The notes under the pieces are model-generated. The model was not told where the DNA came from. It saw nothing but the letters and a program-made list of their open reading frames with translations, and searched no databases. The position numbers were made by a program, and so were the translations under genes. From Nocardia niigatensis NBRC 100131 (GTDB lineage Bacteria > Actinomycetota > Actinomycetes > Mycobacteriales > Mycobacteriaceae): a stretch of 64,000 nucleotides of DNA. This document shows positions 17,567-27,583 of this stretch, piece after piece (position 1 is the stretch's first letter; each line of letters begins with the position of its first letter). The DNA lies in the NCBI RefSeq assembly GCF_000308655.1, contig NZ_BAGC01000023.1, forward strand, positions 46,651 to 110,650. Reading direction: 5' to 3'.

Positions 17567-17588
17567 TCGATCCGGTCCTCCGGATCGA
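17567..17588 (+). promoter_or_regulatory. hairpin in the ftsI-murE gap
   Basis: TCGATCCGG (17567-17575) pairs perfectly with CCGGATCGA (17580-17588) around TCCT, followed by TT. It may attenuate or process the transcript ahead of murE. The T-tract is too short for a confident terminator. Confidence 0.45.
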
Positions 17589-17621
17589 TTCACGCATTTG
17601 ACCGCCCCTGAGAGGAGCTTC

Positions 17622-19331
17622 GTGCCCGCGCAGTCGGTTCCGCCGTGCGGAGATCGAGCAGAGCCGCCCAGTGGAGATCGCGCAGAGCCGCAGAGCGGAG
17701 ACCGGGCACCGCAGGTGCTTCGGCCGGCCGCACCGCCGGCGACCACCCTGCGCGCGGTGATGGAGCTGACAGGCGCGCGGTCCGCGGGACCTGCGCAGAC
17801 TCTCGACGGCATCCAGGTCACCGGTATCGAGCAGCGTTCGAACGCGGTGCTGGCGGGCGATCTGTTCGTCGGTCTGGCCGGGGCCCACTCGCATGGCGCC
17901 CGCTTCGCGCGCGACGCGGTCGAGCGTGGCGCGGTCGCGGTGCTCACCGATCCGGCGGGCGCGGAGCTGATCGGCGAGATCGCCGTCCCCGTGCTCGTAC
18001 ACGACGCGCCGCGCGCGGTGCTCGGCGAGCTGTCCTCGGCCCTTTACGGTGATCCGTCTCGCGGCCTCCGCATCATCGGTATCACCGGGACGTCCGGCAA
18101 GACCACCACCTCGTATCTGGTGGAGGCCGGGCTCGCGGCGGCCGGGCTGCGCACCGCGCTCATCGGCACCATCGAGACCCGTATCGGCGGCGTCCGGGTG
18201 CCCTCCGCGCTCACCACGCCCGAGGCTCCGCAGCTGCACGCCATGTTCGCGCTGATGATCGAGCGCGGCGTGGACGCGGTGGTCATGGAGGTCTCCAGCC
18301 ACGCCCTGGCCCTGGGCCGGGTGGACGGGGTGAGTTTCGCGGTCGGTGCGTTCACCAATCTGTCCCAGGATCATCTGGACTTCCACGCCGGCTTCGAGGA
18401 CTACTTCGCCGCCAAGCGCCGGCTGTTCATTCCGGACGGCCCCGGCTCGGCCGCCGCGGCGCGGCCTTCGGTGGCCGCGCGCACGGCCGTTATATGCGTC
18501 GACGACGAGTGGGGCCGGCGCCTGGCGGACGAGGTATCCGACTGTCTCGCAGCCGGATGCGGTGATACCACCGGACGCCTGCGCACCGTGGCGACCCGGC
18601 CGGGCGCGCCCGCGGACTGGACCGCCGGTGCGGCCACGGCCGGGCTCGGCGGCACCCAGGAGTTCACTGCTTCGGGGCCGGGTGTCAATGTGGATGTGCG
18701 GCTGCGGCTTCCGGGCGCGTACAACATCGCCAATGGAATCCTGGCCGTCGCGGTGTGCGCGGCGGCCGGTGTCGAGGCGGAGACTGCCGCCGCGGCGCTC
18801 GGCGCGGTCGACGTGCCGGGCCGCATGCAGCGGGTGGATAGGGGTCAGGAGTTTCTGGCCGTGGTGGACTACGCGCACAAGCCCGCCGCGATCGAATCGG
18901 TCGTGGCGACCCTGCGCACGTGGTTGGCCGAGCAGGGGGAGGGGCGTCTGGCGGTAGTGGTGGGTGCGGGCGGTGATCGCGATGCCGGCAAGCGGCCCTT
19001 GATGGGTGCGGCGGCGGCGCGCGGCAGCGACCTGGCCATCATTACCGATGACAATCCGCGCAGCGAGGACCCGGCGGCCATCCGCGCCGCGGTGCTCGCC
19101 GGTGCTGACCAGGTGCCGGTCGCGGAACGCGGTGAGGTCCGGGAGGTTGGGGACCGGGCGGCCGCGATCAAAGCCGTCGTCGACTGGGCGCAGCCCGGAG
19201 ACGTGGTGCTGGTCGCGGGCAAGGGACATGAGACAGGGCAGGAGATTTCAGGCGTGAAGCATCCGTTCGACGACCGCGAGGTACTCGCGGCCGCCCTGTC
19301 GGAAAAGACGAGGGACCTGACGCATTCATGA
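17622..19331 (+). CDS. murE: UDP-MurNAc-L-Ala-D-Glu:meso-diaminopimelate ligase
   Basis: Mur ligase of 569 aa adding meso-DAP to UDP-MurNAc-dipeptide. The ATP loop GITGTSGKTTTSYLVEAG and the DAP-selective motif DDNPRSEDP are present, the latter separating DAP enzymes from Lys enzymes. VVDYAHKPAAIE and GKGHETGQE complete the C-terminal domain. The start is set at GTG 17622, 5 nt after AGAGGAG. The N-terminus carries three 8-residue repeats of the type SGDRAEPP, absent from most MurE proteins. Its stop overlaps murF as ATGA. Confidence 0.94.
   Translation: MPAQSVPPCGDRAEPPSGDRAEPQSGDRAPQVLRPAAPPATTLRAVMELTGARSAGPAQTLDGIQVTGIEQRSNAVLAGDLFVGLAGAHSHGARFARDAVERGAVAVLTDPAGAELIGEIAVPVLVHDAPRAVLGELSSALYGDPSRGLRIIGITGTSGKTTTSYLVEAGLAAAGLRTALIGTIETRIGGVRVPSALTTPEAPQLHAMFALMIERGVDAVVMEVSSHALALGRVDGVSFAVGAFTNLSQDHLDFHAGFEDYFAAKRRLFIPDGPGSAAAARPSVAARTAVICVDDEWGRRLADEVSDCLAAGCGDTTGRLRTVATRPGAPADWTAGAATAGLGGTQEFTASGPGVNVDVRLRLPGAYNIANGILAVAVCAAAGVEAETAAAALGAVDVPGRMQRVDRGQEFLAVVDYAHKPAAIESVVATLRTWLAEQGEGRLAVVVGAGGDRDAGKRPLMGAAAARGSDLAIITDDNPRSEDPAAIRAAVLAGADQVPVAERGEVREVGDRAAAIKAVVDWAQPGDVVLVAGKGHETGQEISGVKHPFDDREVLAAALSEKTRDLTHS
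17648..17710 (+). repeat. 24-bp in-frame tandem repeat at the start of murE
   Basis: GGAGATCG, GGAGATCG and GGAGACCG recur at 17649, 17673 and 17697, an exact 24-bp period. It encodes about three copies of an 8-residue GDRAEP-containing unit before the conserved MurE fold begins. Confidence 0.7.
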
Positions 19332-20812
19332 TCGAGATGACTTTGCGGGAGATCGCGGAGGTCGTCGGCGGCACGCTGCACGACGCCCCCGATCCCGAGG
19401 CGAAGGTCACCGGCTCGGCCGAATTCGATTCGCGCCGTATCGGTTCCGGTGACCTGTTCCTGGCGCTGCCGGGTGAGCGCGCCGACGGCCACGACTTCGC
19501 GGCGCAGGCCGTCGCGCGGGGCGCGGTCGCGGTGCTGGCCGCCCGCCCGGTCGGGGTGCCCGCCATCGTGGTGACGCCCCGGCCCGGGAACACGCGCGCC
19601 ATCGCGCTGGCCCACGACACCGACGGCTCCGGCGCGGCGGTGCTGGACGCGCTGGGCGCGCTGGCCCGCGCCAGCGTGGACCGCCTGGTCGAGGCCGGGA
19701 ACCTGACAGTGGTCGGGGTGACCGGCTCCGCGGGCAAGACTTCCACCAAGGATCTGCTGGCGGCGGTGCTCGCGCCGCTGGGACCCGTTGTGGCCCCGCC
19801 CGGTTCGTTCAACAACGAGCTCGGCCACCCCTGGACCGCACTGCGCGCCGACGCCGGGACTCGCTTCCTGGTGCTCGAGCTGTCCGCCCGCGGACCCGGG
19901 CACATCAAGGCGCTCACCGAGATCGCCCCGCCAGGTGTGGGTGTCGTGCTCAATGTCGGCACCGCGCACCTGGGAGAGTTCGGCAGCCGCGAGGTGATCG
20001 GGCAGACCAAGGGAGAGCTCGTCGAGGCCCTGCCGGCCTCCGGGCTGGCGGTGCTGAACGCCGATGACCACCTGGTCGCGAAGATGGCCGACCGGACCGC
20101 CGCCCGCGTGGTGACCGTCGGCCAGGCCGCCACCGCCGATGTCCGCGCCTCCGACGTGGTCCTCGACGAGCAGGCCCGTGCCCGATTCACCTTGCACGCC
20201 AACGGTGAATCGATCGAGGTTCAGCTGGCCGTGCACGGTGAGCACCAGGTCGGCAATGCGCTGTCCGCGGCCGCCGTCGCCCTGTCCCAGGGCGCGGACC
20301 TGGCGACCGTCGCGCGGGCGCTGTCCGTCGCGACCGCCGTCTCGGCGCACCGCATGGACGTGCGGACCCGCGCCGACGGCGTCACCGTCGTCAACGACTC
20401 CTACAACGCCAACCCGGATTCGATGCGTGCCGCGCTCAAGGCGCTGGTCACCATGTCCAAGGCCGGGACCGAGCCGCGCCCCAGCTGGGCGATACTCGGT
20501 GAAATGGCGGAACTGGGCGAGGAATCCGTCCTCGAGCACGACAAGATCGGCCGCCTGGTGGTGCGCCTGGATGTGGATCGCCTGGTCGTGGTCGGCCAGG
20601 GCCGCCCCGTGCGCGCCCTGTTCCAGGGCGCGGTGCAGGAGGGCTCCTGGGGTGAGGAGGCCATTCACGTGCCGGACATCGACGCGGCCATCGCCCTGCT
20701 CGACGAGGAATTGGAGCCGGGTGCGGTGGTGCTGGTGAAGGGTTCGAACTCCGCGGGCCTGTGGACGGTCGCCGACCATCTGATCGGTGCGGAGCAGGAG
20801 GCCGCGCGATGA
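19328..20812 (+). CDS. murF: UDP-MurNAc-tripeptide:D-alanyl-D-alanine ligase
   Basis: 494-aa Mur ligase joining D-Ala-D-Ala to UDP-MurNAc-tripeptide, the last cytosolic step before mraY. The ATP loop [21 protein letters not shown], the central-domain motif [11 protein letters not shown] and the C-terminal [15 protein letters not shown] plus [13 protein letters not shown] are all standard. ATG 19328 overlaps the murE stop, and the murF stop overlaps the mraY start (both ATGA), so murE-murF-mraY are translationally coupled. Confidence 0.95.
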   Translation: MIEMTLREIAEVVGGTLHDAPDPEAKVTGSAEFDSRRIGSGDLFLALPGERADGHDFAAQAVARGAVAVLAARPVGVPAIVVTPRPGNTRAIALAHDTDGSGAAVLDALGALARASVDRLVEAGNLTVVGVTGSAGKTSTKDLLAAVLAPLGPVVAPPGSFNNELGHPWTALRADAGTRFLVLELSARGPGHIKALTEIAPPGVGVVLNVGTAHLGEFGSREVIGQTKGELVEALPASGLAVLNADDHLVAKMADRTAARVVTVGQAATADVRASDVVLDEQARARFTLHANGESIEVQLAVHGEHQVGNALSAAAVALSQGADLATVARALSVATAVSAHRMDVRTRADGVTVVNDSYNANPDSMRAALKALVTMSKAGTEPRPSWAILGEMAELGEESVLEHDKIGRLVVRLDVDRLVVVGQGRPVRALFQGAVQEGSWGEEAIHVPDIDAAIALLDEELEPGAVVLVKGSNSAGLWTVADHLIGAEQEAAR

Positions 20813-21885
20813 CCCAGATCCTCTTGTCGGCGGCCATCGCGCTGGCCGTCTCCATCCTGCTGACCCCCGTGGTGATCCGCTACTTCGCCAAACAGGGCTT
20901 CGGACAGGAGATCCGGGTCGACGGCCCGGAGAGCCACAAGGCCAAGCGCGGCACCCCCACCATGGGCGGCGTCGCCATCATGATCGGCATGTGGGCCGGT
21001 TACCTCGGCTCGCACTTGATCTCCATGACCTACGGCGAGCCGGGCCCCTCGGCCTCGGGCCTGCTGGTCATGGGCCTGGCGACCGCGCTGGGCTTCGTCG
21101 GCTTCACCGACGACCTGATCAAGCTGCGCAAGCAGCGCAACCTGGGCCTGACCGCGGCCGGCAAGTACATCGGCCAGATCACCGCGGCCGTCGTCTTCGG
21201 CGTGCTGGCGTTGCAGTTCAAGAACATTCACGGCCTGACCCCCGGCGACAAGCGCCTGTCCTACACGCGCGATATCAACACTTTGTCCATGAGCGTTGTT
21301 GTGTTCCTGGCGTTCGTCTGCCTCATCGTGGTGGCCTGGTCCAATGCTGTGAACCTGACCGACGGCCTGGACGGCCTGGCCGCCGGCTCGATGAGCCTGG
21401 TGCTCGGCGCGTACATGATCATCACCTTCTGGCAGTGGCGTAACTCCTGCTCCGCGCACGCGGTCGCGGGCTGCTACCAGGTCCGGGATCCCCTCGATCT
21501 GGCCCTGGTGTGCGCGGCGGGCGGTGCGGCCTGTATCGGTTTCCTATGGTGGAATGCCGCGCCCGCCAAGATCTTCATGGGCGACACCGGCTCGCTGATG
21601 CTGGGCGGTCTGCTCGCGGGTCTGTCCATCACGACCCGCACCGAGCTGCTCATGGTCGTGATCGGCGCGCTGTTCGTGGCCGAGACCACCTCGGTCGTGC
21701 TGCAGGTGGCGGTCTTCCGGGCCACGCGCAATCGCCTGTTCAAGATGGCTCCGTTCCATCACCACTTCGAGCTGAGCGGGTGGGCCGAGACCTCGGTCAT
21801 CATCCGGTTCTGGTTGCTGGCCGGTATGGCCTCGGCGATCGGACTGGGCCTGTTCTACAGCGAATACCTCTCTGCGGCAGGGTGA
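20809..21885 (+). CDS. mraY: phospho-MurNAc-pentapeptide transferase (lipid I synthase)
   Basis: Integral membrane enzyme of 358 aa with about ten transmembrane helices. It transfers phospho-MurNAc-pentapeptide to undecaprenyl phosphate. Conserved catalytic and substrate motifs are visible: [25 protein letters not shown] (Asp pair), [25 protein letters not shown] and [12 protein letters not shown]. The start ATG (20809-20811) lies in the murF stop overlap. murD starts 7 nt after its end. Confidence 0.96.
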   Translation: MTQILLSAAIALAVSILLTPVVIRYFAKQGFGQEIRVDGPESHKAKRGTPTMGGVAIMIGMWAGYLGSHLISMTYGEPGPSASGLLVMGLATALGFVGFTDDLIKLRKQRNLGLTAAGKYIGQITAAVVFGVLALQFKNIHGLTPGDKRLSYTRDINTLSMSVVVFLAFVCLIVVAWSNAVNLTDGLDGLAAGSMSLVLGAYMIITFWQWRNSCSAHAVAGCYQVRDPLDLALVCAAGGAACIGFLWWNAAPAKIFMGDTGSLMLGGLLAGLSITTRTELLMVVIGALFVAETTSVVLQVAVFRATRNRLFKMAPFHHHFELSGWAETSVIIRFWLLAGMASAIGLGLFYSEYLSAAG

Positions 21886-21892
21886 GTGAGCA

Positions 21893-23377
21893 ATGTCCGA
21901 ACATTCTCCGAGGGTTCTGCGGTCGCCGGGGCCCATGCTCGAATTCCTGCGTGGCCGTGACGTTCTGGTGGCCGGTTGGGGCGTCTCCGGACGCTCGCTG
22001 ATCGAGCCGCTGCAGGACATCGGCGCACGCCCGGTGGTCACCGACGGCGGCGAGAAGGCCCTGGCCGAGGCCGCGGAACTGGGTCTGGGCACCGCCACCA
22101 GCGCCGACCTGCTGACACCCGATGCGCTGCAACGCTTCGCGCTGGTGATCACCAGCCCGGGCTGGCGGCCGGACTCCCCGGTGCTGGTCTCGGCCGTCAC
22201 CGAGGGCATCCCGGTGTGGGGCGACGTCGAGTTCGCCTGGTGGGTCGACCAGGCCCGCATCTACGGCCCGGTCCGCAAGTGGCTGGTGGTGACCGGCACC
22301 AACGGCAAGACCACCACCACCCAGATGACGCACGCCATCCTGCGCGCCGCCGGGATCCCCTCGGTGGCCTGCGGCAATATCGGCCTGCCCATCCTGGACG
22401 CGCTGCGCCGCAGTCCGGGCCCGCAGATCCTCGCCGTGGAACTGTCCTCGTTCCAGCTGCACTGGGCGCCGTCGGTGCGCCCAGAGGCCGGCGTGGTACT
22501 GAATGTGGCCGAGGATCACCTGGATTGGCACGGCGGCCTGGACGCCTACGCCGCCGCCAAGGCGCGCGCGCTGACCGGACGGGTCGGCGTGGTCGGCCTG
22601 GACGACGCCGTCGCCGCGTCGCTGGCGCGAAAGTCCAAGGCGCGCCGCACCGTCGGCTTCCGCATCGGCGTCCCGGCCGACGGCGAACTCGGCGTGGTGG
22701 ACGGCAAGCTGCTCGACCGCGCCTTCACCAAGGCCGCCATCCTGGCCGAGGTCGGCGACATCAGCCCGCAGGGTCCGGCCGGTGTGGCCGACGCCCTGGC
22801 GGCCGCCGCCCTGACCCGAGCCATCGATGTGGCGCCGCAGTTCGTGAAGGAGGGCCTGCAGGAGCACAAGGTCGGCCCGCACCGGGCGGCCTTCGTGCGC
22901 GAGCTGTCCGGCGTGGAATTCGTCGACGACTCCAAGGCCACCAACCCGCATGCCGCGCGCTCCTCGATCCTGGCCCACCCCAGCGTGATCTGGGTGGCCG
23001 GCGGTCAGCTCAAGGGCGCCAGCGTCGAGGACCTGATCGAGGAATGCCGCGAGCATCTCGTGGCGGCCGTACTGTTCGGCCAGGACGCGGCCGCGATCGC
23101 CGCCGCGCTCGCGCGACACGCGCCGGATGTGCCGGTCGTGGAGCTGAATTCGGGGGACGATGCTCGAATGGGTGACCCCTTCACCGAGATCGAGCCCGAA
23201 GCGGTGATGGCGCGCGCGGTGCGCGTGGCGGCCGGCTTCGCCCATCGCGGCGATACCGTGCTGCTGGCCCCGGCCGCGGCGTCCCTGGACATGTTCGCCG
23301 ACTACACGCACCGCGGTCGCAGCTTCGCCGCCGCCGTGCAGGCCCTGGACGAGAAGGACATCGGGAGAACCGAATGA
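21893..23377 (+). CDS. murD: UDP-MurNAc-L-alanine:D-glutamate ligase
   Basis: Mur ligase of 494 aa that adds D-glutamate. The N-terminal UDP-binding domain starts at LVAGWGVSGRSL, followed by the ATP loop VVTGTNGKTTTTQMTHAIL, the GNIGLPILDAL motif and the C-terminal DDSKATNPHAARSSI. ATG 21893 has only a weak purine-rich site, consistent with coupling to mraY 7 nt upstream. The stop overlaps ftsW as ATGA. Confidence 0.95.
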   Translation: MSEHSPRVLRSPGPMLEFLRGRDVLVAGWGVSGRSLIEPLQDIGARPVVTDGGEKALAEAAELGLGTATSADLLTPDALQRFALVITSPGWRPDSPVLVSAVTEGIPVWGDVEFAWWVDQARIYGPVRKWLVVTGTNGKTTTTQMTHAILRAAGIPSVACGNIGLPILDALRRSPGPQILAVELSSFQLHWAPSVRPEAGVVLNVAEDHLDWHGGLDAYAAAKARALTGRVGVVGLDDAVAASLARKSKARRTVGFRIGVPADGELGVVDGKLLDRAFTKAAILAEVGDISPQGPAGVADALAAAALTRAIDVAPQFVKEGLQEHKVGPHRAAFVRELSGVEFVDDSKATNPHAARSSILAHPSVIWVAGGQLKGASVEDLIEECREHLVAAVLFGQDAAAIAAALARHAPDVPVVELNSGDDARMGDPFTEIEPEAVMARAVRVAAGFAHRGDTVLLAPAAASLDMFADYTHRGRSFAAAVQALDEKDIGRTE

Positions 23378-24873
23378 CGACGGCGACGCCGCGGCGGGCC
23401 GGGAACCAGACCCAGCGACCGAGAATCGGATGGTTCGGTGCCTGGCTGGCCCGCCCGCTGGCGTCGTTCCACCTCGTGGTGGCGATCGCGGTGCTGCTCA
23501 CCGTGCTCGGTCTGGTCATGGTGCTCTCGGCCTCCAGCGTGGAGTCCTACGCGGGCGGCGGCTCGGCCTACAAGCTGTTCATCCAGCAGGCGGTGCTGGC
23601 CGCGTTCGGCGCGGTGCTGTTCTACATCGCGCTGCGGATTCCGATGCGGGTGATGCGCCGCGTGTCGTTCCCGGTCTTCGCGCTGTCGGTGGTGCTGCTG
23701 GTGCTGGTGTTGATCCCCGGCATCGGTAGCGAGGTGCAGGGTTCGCGGCGCTGGTTCGACCTGGGCGTGGTGTCGGTGCAGCCGTCGGAGGTCGTGAAAG
23801 TCACGCTGGTGGTGTGGGGTTCACACCTGCTGGCTTCCCGGCAGAGCGAGAAGGCCGGGTACAAGGACATTCTCATGCCGCTGGTGCCCGCGGGCCTGCT
23901 GGTGTGCTTCCTGGTCGTGCTGGAACCCAACCTGTCCACCACCATCGCGCTCGGCATCGTGCTGACCTCGCTGCTGTGGTTCGGCGGGCTGCCGCTGCGC
24001 ATGTTCGTGACCATCGCGGTCTCGGGTGGTGTCGCGGCGGCGATCCTGGCGCTCTCGGCCGGTTACCGGTCCGACCGCATGCGCGCCTTCTTCAGTCCGG
24101 GCGACGATCCGCAGGGCATCGGCTATCAGGCCCGGCAGGCCATGTATTCGCTGGCCGACGGCGGCATCTGGGGTCGCGGGCTGGGCCAGTCCCGGGCCAA
24201 GTGGAGCTATCTGCCCAACGCGCACAACGACTTCATCTTCGCCATCATCGGCGAGGAGCTCGGGTTCCTCGGCTGTGCGCTGGTGCTGGGACTGTTCGCG
24301 CTGTTCGTGTACGCGGGGTTGCGCATCGCGACCCGCTCGGTGGATCCCTTCATCCGGCTGCTCACCGCCTCGGCGACCACCTGGATCACCGGTCAGGCGC
24401 TGATCAATGTCGGCTATGTCGTCGGTTTGCTGCCGGTGACCGGTCTGCAGCTGCCGCTGGTGTCGGCGGGTGGTTCCTCGCTGGCCATCACGCTGCTCAT
24501 GTTCGGCATCATCGCCAACGCCGCCCGGCACGAGCCGGAGGCGGTGGCGGCCCTGCACGCCGGCCAGGACGGGCGCTTCAGCCGTCTGCTGCGACTGCCG
24601 AAACCCGAACTGTATTCGCCCGAGCGCGCGAGGGCCTCCCGCGCCCGCACCCAGGCCAAGGCGAAGGCCAACGCCAAGGTGAAGTCGGGTCCGCAGCGGC
24701 GCGCGCTACCCTCGGGTCGAGGCCGGGGCGGGTCGGAACCGTCGGCGCGGCGGTCGATAGATTCGGATTCGGCCCGGCGCACCAGCCGCTCCACCGAGTC
24801 GTGGCGCAGCACCCGGGCCTGGGAGCCCAACTATCCGATGAAACATGCCAGGGAACGGGGTACTTCGAGGTGA
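23374..24873 (+). CDS. ftsW: septal peptidoglycan glycosyltransferase FtsW (SEDS family)
   Basis: SEDS polymerase, 499 aa with about ten transmembrane helices. It acts with FtsI to build septal glycan from lipid II. SEDS landmarks include [66 protein letters not shown] and PLVSAGGSS near the C-terminus. A basic cytosolic tail of about 110 residues follows. Its stop overlaps the murC start (GTGA). In M. tuberculosis murG sits at exactly this junction; here nothing separates ftsW from murC. Confidence 0.95.
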   Translation: MTTATPRRAGNQTQRPRIGWFGAWLARPLASFHLVVAIAVLLTVLGLVMVLSASSVESYAGGGSAYKLFIQQAVLAAFGAVLFYIALRIPMRVMRRVSFPVFALSVVLLVLVLIPGIGSEVQGSRRWFDLGVVSVQPSEVVKVTLVVWGSHLLASRQSEKAGYKDILMPLVPAGLLVCFLVVLEPNLSTTIALGIVLTSLLWFGGLPLRMFVTIAVSGGVAAAILALSAGYRSDRMRAFFSPGDDPQGIGYQARQAMYSLADGGIWGRGLGQSRAKWSYLPNAHNDFIFAIIGEELGFLGCALVLGLFALFVYAGLRIATRSVDPFIRLLTASATTWITGQALINVGYVVGLLPVTGLQLPLVSAGGSSLAITLLMFGIIANAARHEPEAVAALHAGQDGRFSRLLRLPKPELYSPERARASRARTQAKAKANAKVKSGPQRRALPSGRGRGGSEPSARRSIDSDSARRTSRSTESWRSTRAWEPNYPMKHARERGTSR

Positions 24874-26396
24874 CAGTGGAGCGGCCGGACAGTGATGTGG
24901 GTACCGCGGAAGCTCACACCGATCTACCCGACCATCTGCAGCGCGTGCACATGATCGGCATCGGTGGTGCCGGTATGTCCGGGATCGCCCGAATACTGCT
25001 GTCGCGTGGCGGCATGGTGTCCGGCTCCGACGCCAAGGAGAGCCGCGGCGTGCTGGCCCTGCGGGCGCGCGGCGCGCAGGTGCGCATCGGCCACGACGCC
25101 GGCGCCCTGGATCTGCTGCCCGGCGGGCCCACCGCCGTGGTGACCACCTACGCCGCCATCCCCAAGACCAATCCCGAACTGGTGGAGGCGCATCGGCGCG
25201 GGGTGCCCGTGCTGCTGCGCCCGGCCGTGCTGGCCTCGCTCATGCAGGGCCACAAGACGCTGCTGGTGTCGGGCACGCACGGCAAGACCTCGACCACCTC
25301 CATGCTGGTGGTGGCCCTGCAGCACTGCGGCTTCGACCCCTCCTTCGCGGTCGGTGGCGAGCTCAACGAGGCGGGCACCAACGCCCACCACGGCACCGGC
25401 GGCATCTTCGTGGCCGAGGCCGACGAGAGCGACGGCTCGCTGCTGCAGTACGCGCCGGACGTCGCGGTCGTCACCAATATCGAGTCCGACCACCTGGACT
25501 ACTTTGGTACCGACGAGGCCTACGTCCAGGTCTTCGACGATTTCGTGGACCGGCTCGAACCGGGCGGCCGTCTGGTGGTGTGCGTGGACGATCCGGGTTC
25601 GCTGGGTCTGGCGCAGCGGTCGGTGGCCCGGCTGGCCGAGGATCCGCGCGGCATCCGGGTGATCGGTTACGGCTCCGGCGATTTCGCCGAGACCGGCGTC
25701 CCGGTCGGCGCGCAGCTGCTGTCCTGGGAGCCGCGCGATGTCGGCGGCGTGGCCGTCTTCCAGCTCTCCGACGAGGCCGCCCCGCGCACCCTGCGGCTGT
25801 CGGTGCCCGGCCGCCACATGGCCCTCAACGCCCTGGGCGCGCTGCTGGCAGCCCGCGCGACCGGCGCCGACATGGGCGAGATCATCCAGGGCCTGGAGGG
25901 TTTCGGCGGTGTGCACCGCCGCTTCCAGCTCACCGGGCGCGAGAACGGCGTGCGCGTCTTCGACGACTACGCCCACCACCCGACCGAGGTGCGCGCGGTG
26001 CTGTCCGCCGCCGCCGAACTGGTCGCGCAGGAGGCGCGTGACGGCGCGCGTTCGCGGCCGGGCCGGGTGATCGTGGTGTTCCAGCCCCACTTGTACAGCC
26101 GCACCGCCACTTTCGCGACCGAGTTCGGCGCGGCGCTGTCGCTGGCCGACGAGGTGGTGGTGCTCGATGTGTACGGCGCGCGGGAAGAGCCGCTGCCCGG
26201 TGTGAACGGCGCGCTGGTGGCCAACGCGGTCACCAAACCCGTGCACTACCAGCCGGATATGTCCCGGGTGGGCAAGCAGGTGGGCGCGCTGGCGCGGCCG
26301 GGTGACGTGGTGATCACCATGGGCGCGGGCGATGTGACCATGCTGGGCAGCCAGATTCTGGACGGGCTGCGCGCACGACCCGCACACGGGCGGTGA
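24870..26396 (+). CDS. murC: UDP-N-acetylmuramate:L-alanine ligase
   Basis: 508-aa Mur ligase that commits UDP-MurNAc to the stem peptide. The N-terminal motif [18 protein letters not shown], the ATP loop [17 protein letters not shown] and the C-terminal [18 protein letters not shown] are all present. I take GTG 24870, which overlaps the ftsW stop; GTG 24876 is the alternative. The same frame stays open upstream through ftsW, which is a compositional shadow. ftsQ follows after 6 nt. murG is not adjacent. Confidence 0.94.
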   Translation: MTVERPDSDVGTAEAHTDLPDHLQRVHMIGIGGAGMSGIARILLSRGGMVSGSDAKESRGVLALRARGAQVRIGHDAGALDLLPGGPTAVVTTYAAIPKTNPELVEAHRRGVPVLLRPAVLASLMQGHKTLLVSGTHGKTSTTSMLVVALQHCGFDPSFAVGGELNEAGTNAHHGTGGIFVAEADESDGSLLQYAPDVAVVTNIESDHLDYFGTDEAYVQVFDDFVDRLEPGGRLVVCVDDPGSLGLAQRSVARLAEDPRGIRVIGYGSGDFAETGVPVGAQLLSWEPRDVGGVAVFQLSDEAAPRTLRLSVPGRHMALNALGALLAARATGADMGEIIQGLEGFGGVHRRFQLTGRENGVRVFDDYAHHPTEVRAVLSAAAELVAQEARDGARSRPGRVIVVFQPHLYSRTATFATEFGAALSLADEVVVLDVYGAREEPLPGVNGALVANAVTKPVHYQPDMSRVGKQVGALARPGDVVITMGAGDVTMLGSQILDGLRARPAHGR

Positions 26397-26402
26397 GTCA
26401 CC

Positions 26403-27263
26403 GTGAGCTCGGGTGGGGGAGCGGCGGATCGGCCGGTCGGGACCGCCGTCGATAGCTACGACCCGGACGGGTACGACGCCGAATCCGGTGCGGCAGCGCA
26501 GGACAGCGGGGAATCCGCGACCGAGAGCGCGGCGGCCCGGCGGGCCCGGCTGCGGCGCGGGCGGGCGCCCCGCGAATCGCGGATCATGACGGCCTGGCAG
26601 TCGCGCCGAGTGCGCCGGGGGGCGCTGGCCGGGGTCGTAGTGCTGATCGCGTTTGGACTGGTCGCCTGGTTTACGCCGCTGCTGTCGGTGCGCACGGTGG
26701 AAGTCGATGGGCTGAGTGCTGTTCCGGAACAACAGGTTCAGGCCGCGCTACAGGTACCGGACGGTCTGTCCATGATGCGGCTGGACACCAATGCCATGGC
26801 CGAACGGGTCTCGCGATTGCCCAAGGTCCGCTCCGTCCGCGTGCAGCGGGTTTTTCCCTCCACGGTCCGGGTGACCGTGGTGGAGCGGACTCCGGTGCTG
26901 TACTTCGACAGTCCGGATGGTGCCCACCTGCTCGATTGCGACAGCGTGGAATTCGCGATCGAGCCGCCGGGGCCCGGAATACCCAAACTGGTGACCGATC
27001 ATCCGGGCGGTTCGGACCCGGTCACCGAGGCCGCGGTCGCGGTCATGGCCGCCATTCCGATTCCGCTGCGCGACCAGGTCGGCGTGGGAGCGGTTGTGGC
27101 CCGCTCGGTTTCGGATATTGCCCTGGAGTTGCGTGACGGCCGTACCGTGCTCTGGGGCGGAACCGGGGATTCGGCCCGGAAAGCCGCCGTGGTCGGACCG
27201 CTGCTCTCCCAGCCGGGCAAGGTATTCGATGTTTCGAGTCCGAATCTGGTCACGGTAAAGTGA
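26403..27263 (+). CDS. ftsQ: cell division protein FtsQ
   Basis: Bitopic divisome protein of 286 aa. An acidic then Arg-rich cytosolic N-terminus of about 70 residues precedes one transmembrane helix (around 75-93). A POTRA domain begins at LLSVRTVEVDGLSAVPEQQVQAAL, followed by the beta domain with VRVTVVERTPVLYF. FtsQ links early and late division proteins and binds FtsL/FtsB. GTG 26403 lies 6 nt after the murC stop. A 320-nt gap with its own promoter separates it from ftsZ. Confidence 0.92.
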   Translation: MSSGGGAADRPVGTAVDSYDPDGYDAESGAAAQDSGESATESAAARRARLRRGRAPRESRIMTAWQSRRVRRGALAGVVVLIAFGLVAWFTPLLSVRTVEVDGLSAVPEQQVQAALQVPDGLSMMRLDTNAMAERVSRLPKVRSVRVQRVFPSTVRVTVVERTPVLYFDSPDGAHLLDCDSVEFAIEPPGPGIPKLVTDHPGGSDPVTEAAVAVMAAIPIPLRDQVGVGAVVARSVSDIALELRDGRTVLWGGTGDSARKAAVVGPLLSQPGKVFDVSSPNLVTVK

Positions 27264-27491
27264 GCGATACCCATTGGGCTGCCGAAATTTTCGGTGGTTT
27301 GCCGGAAGGGCACCGTCGGTTCCGATCCAGGACCGGAGGGCAACCGTCCACGATACGATGCCTGGGTGGGTCGGACGAGTCGAATCACACAAGATTCTGA
27401 TGCTCGGTTCGGCGCGCCTGCGCCCGTAACGCGGTGGCTGCGAATACCGTTCGGCACCAGTCGGATACTTGACATAACGCTGAACCTATGG

Positions 27492-27520
27492 TTGAGGGTT
27501 TACCGGACCGAGACCATAGT
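27492..27520 (+). promoter_or_regulatory. candidate ftsZ promoter
   Basis: TTGAGG (27492-27497), a 17-nt spacer and CATAGT (27515-27520) would start transcription near 27527. Just upstream TTGACA (27469-27474) and the small palindrome AACC-TAT-GGTT (27483-27493) may mark a second promoter or operator. The remainder of the 27264-27583 gap shows no gene. Confidence 0.45.
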
Positions 27521-27583
27521 GGCGGCGTTTTGTCGGTAGCCGAAGACGACAAGCTGTTTCAGATCGAAGGAAGGCGAGAGCCC

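Noticed and set aside
23814..24869. Upstream extension of the murC frame, which at first suggested a fused murG
   Set aside because: The translation is Arg/Gly/His-rich and shows no GT28 motifs; it is an out-of-frame reading of ftsW.
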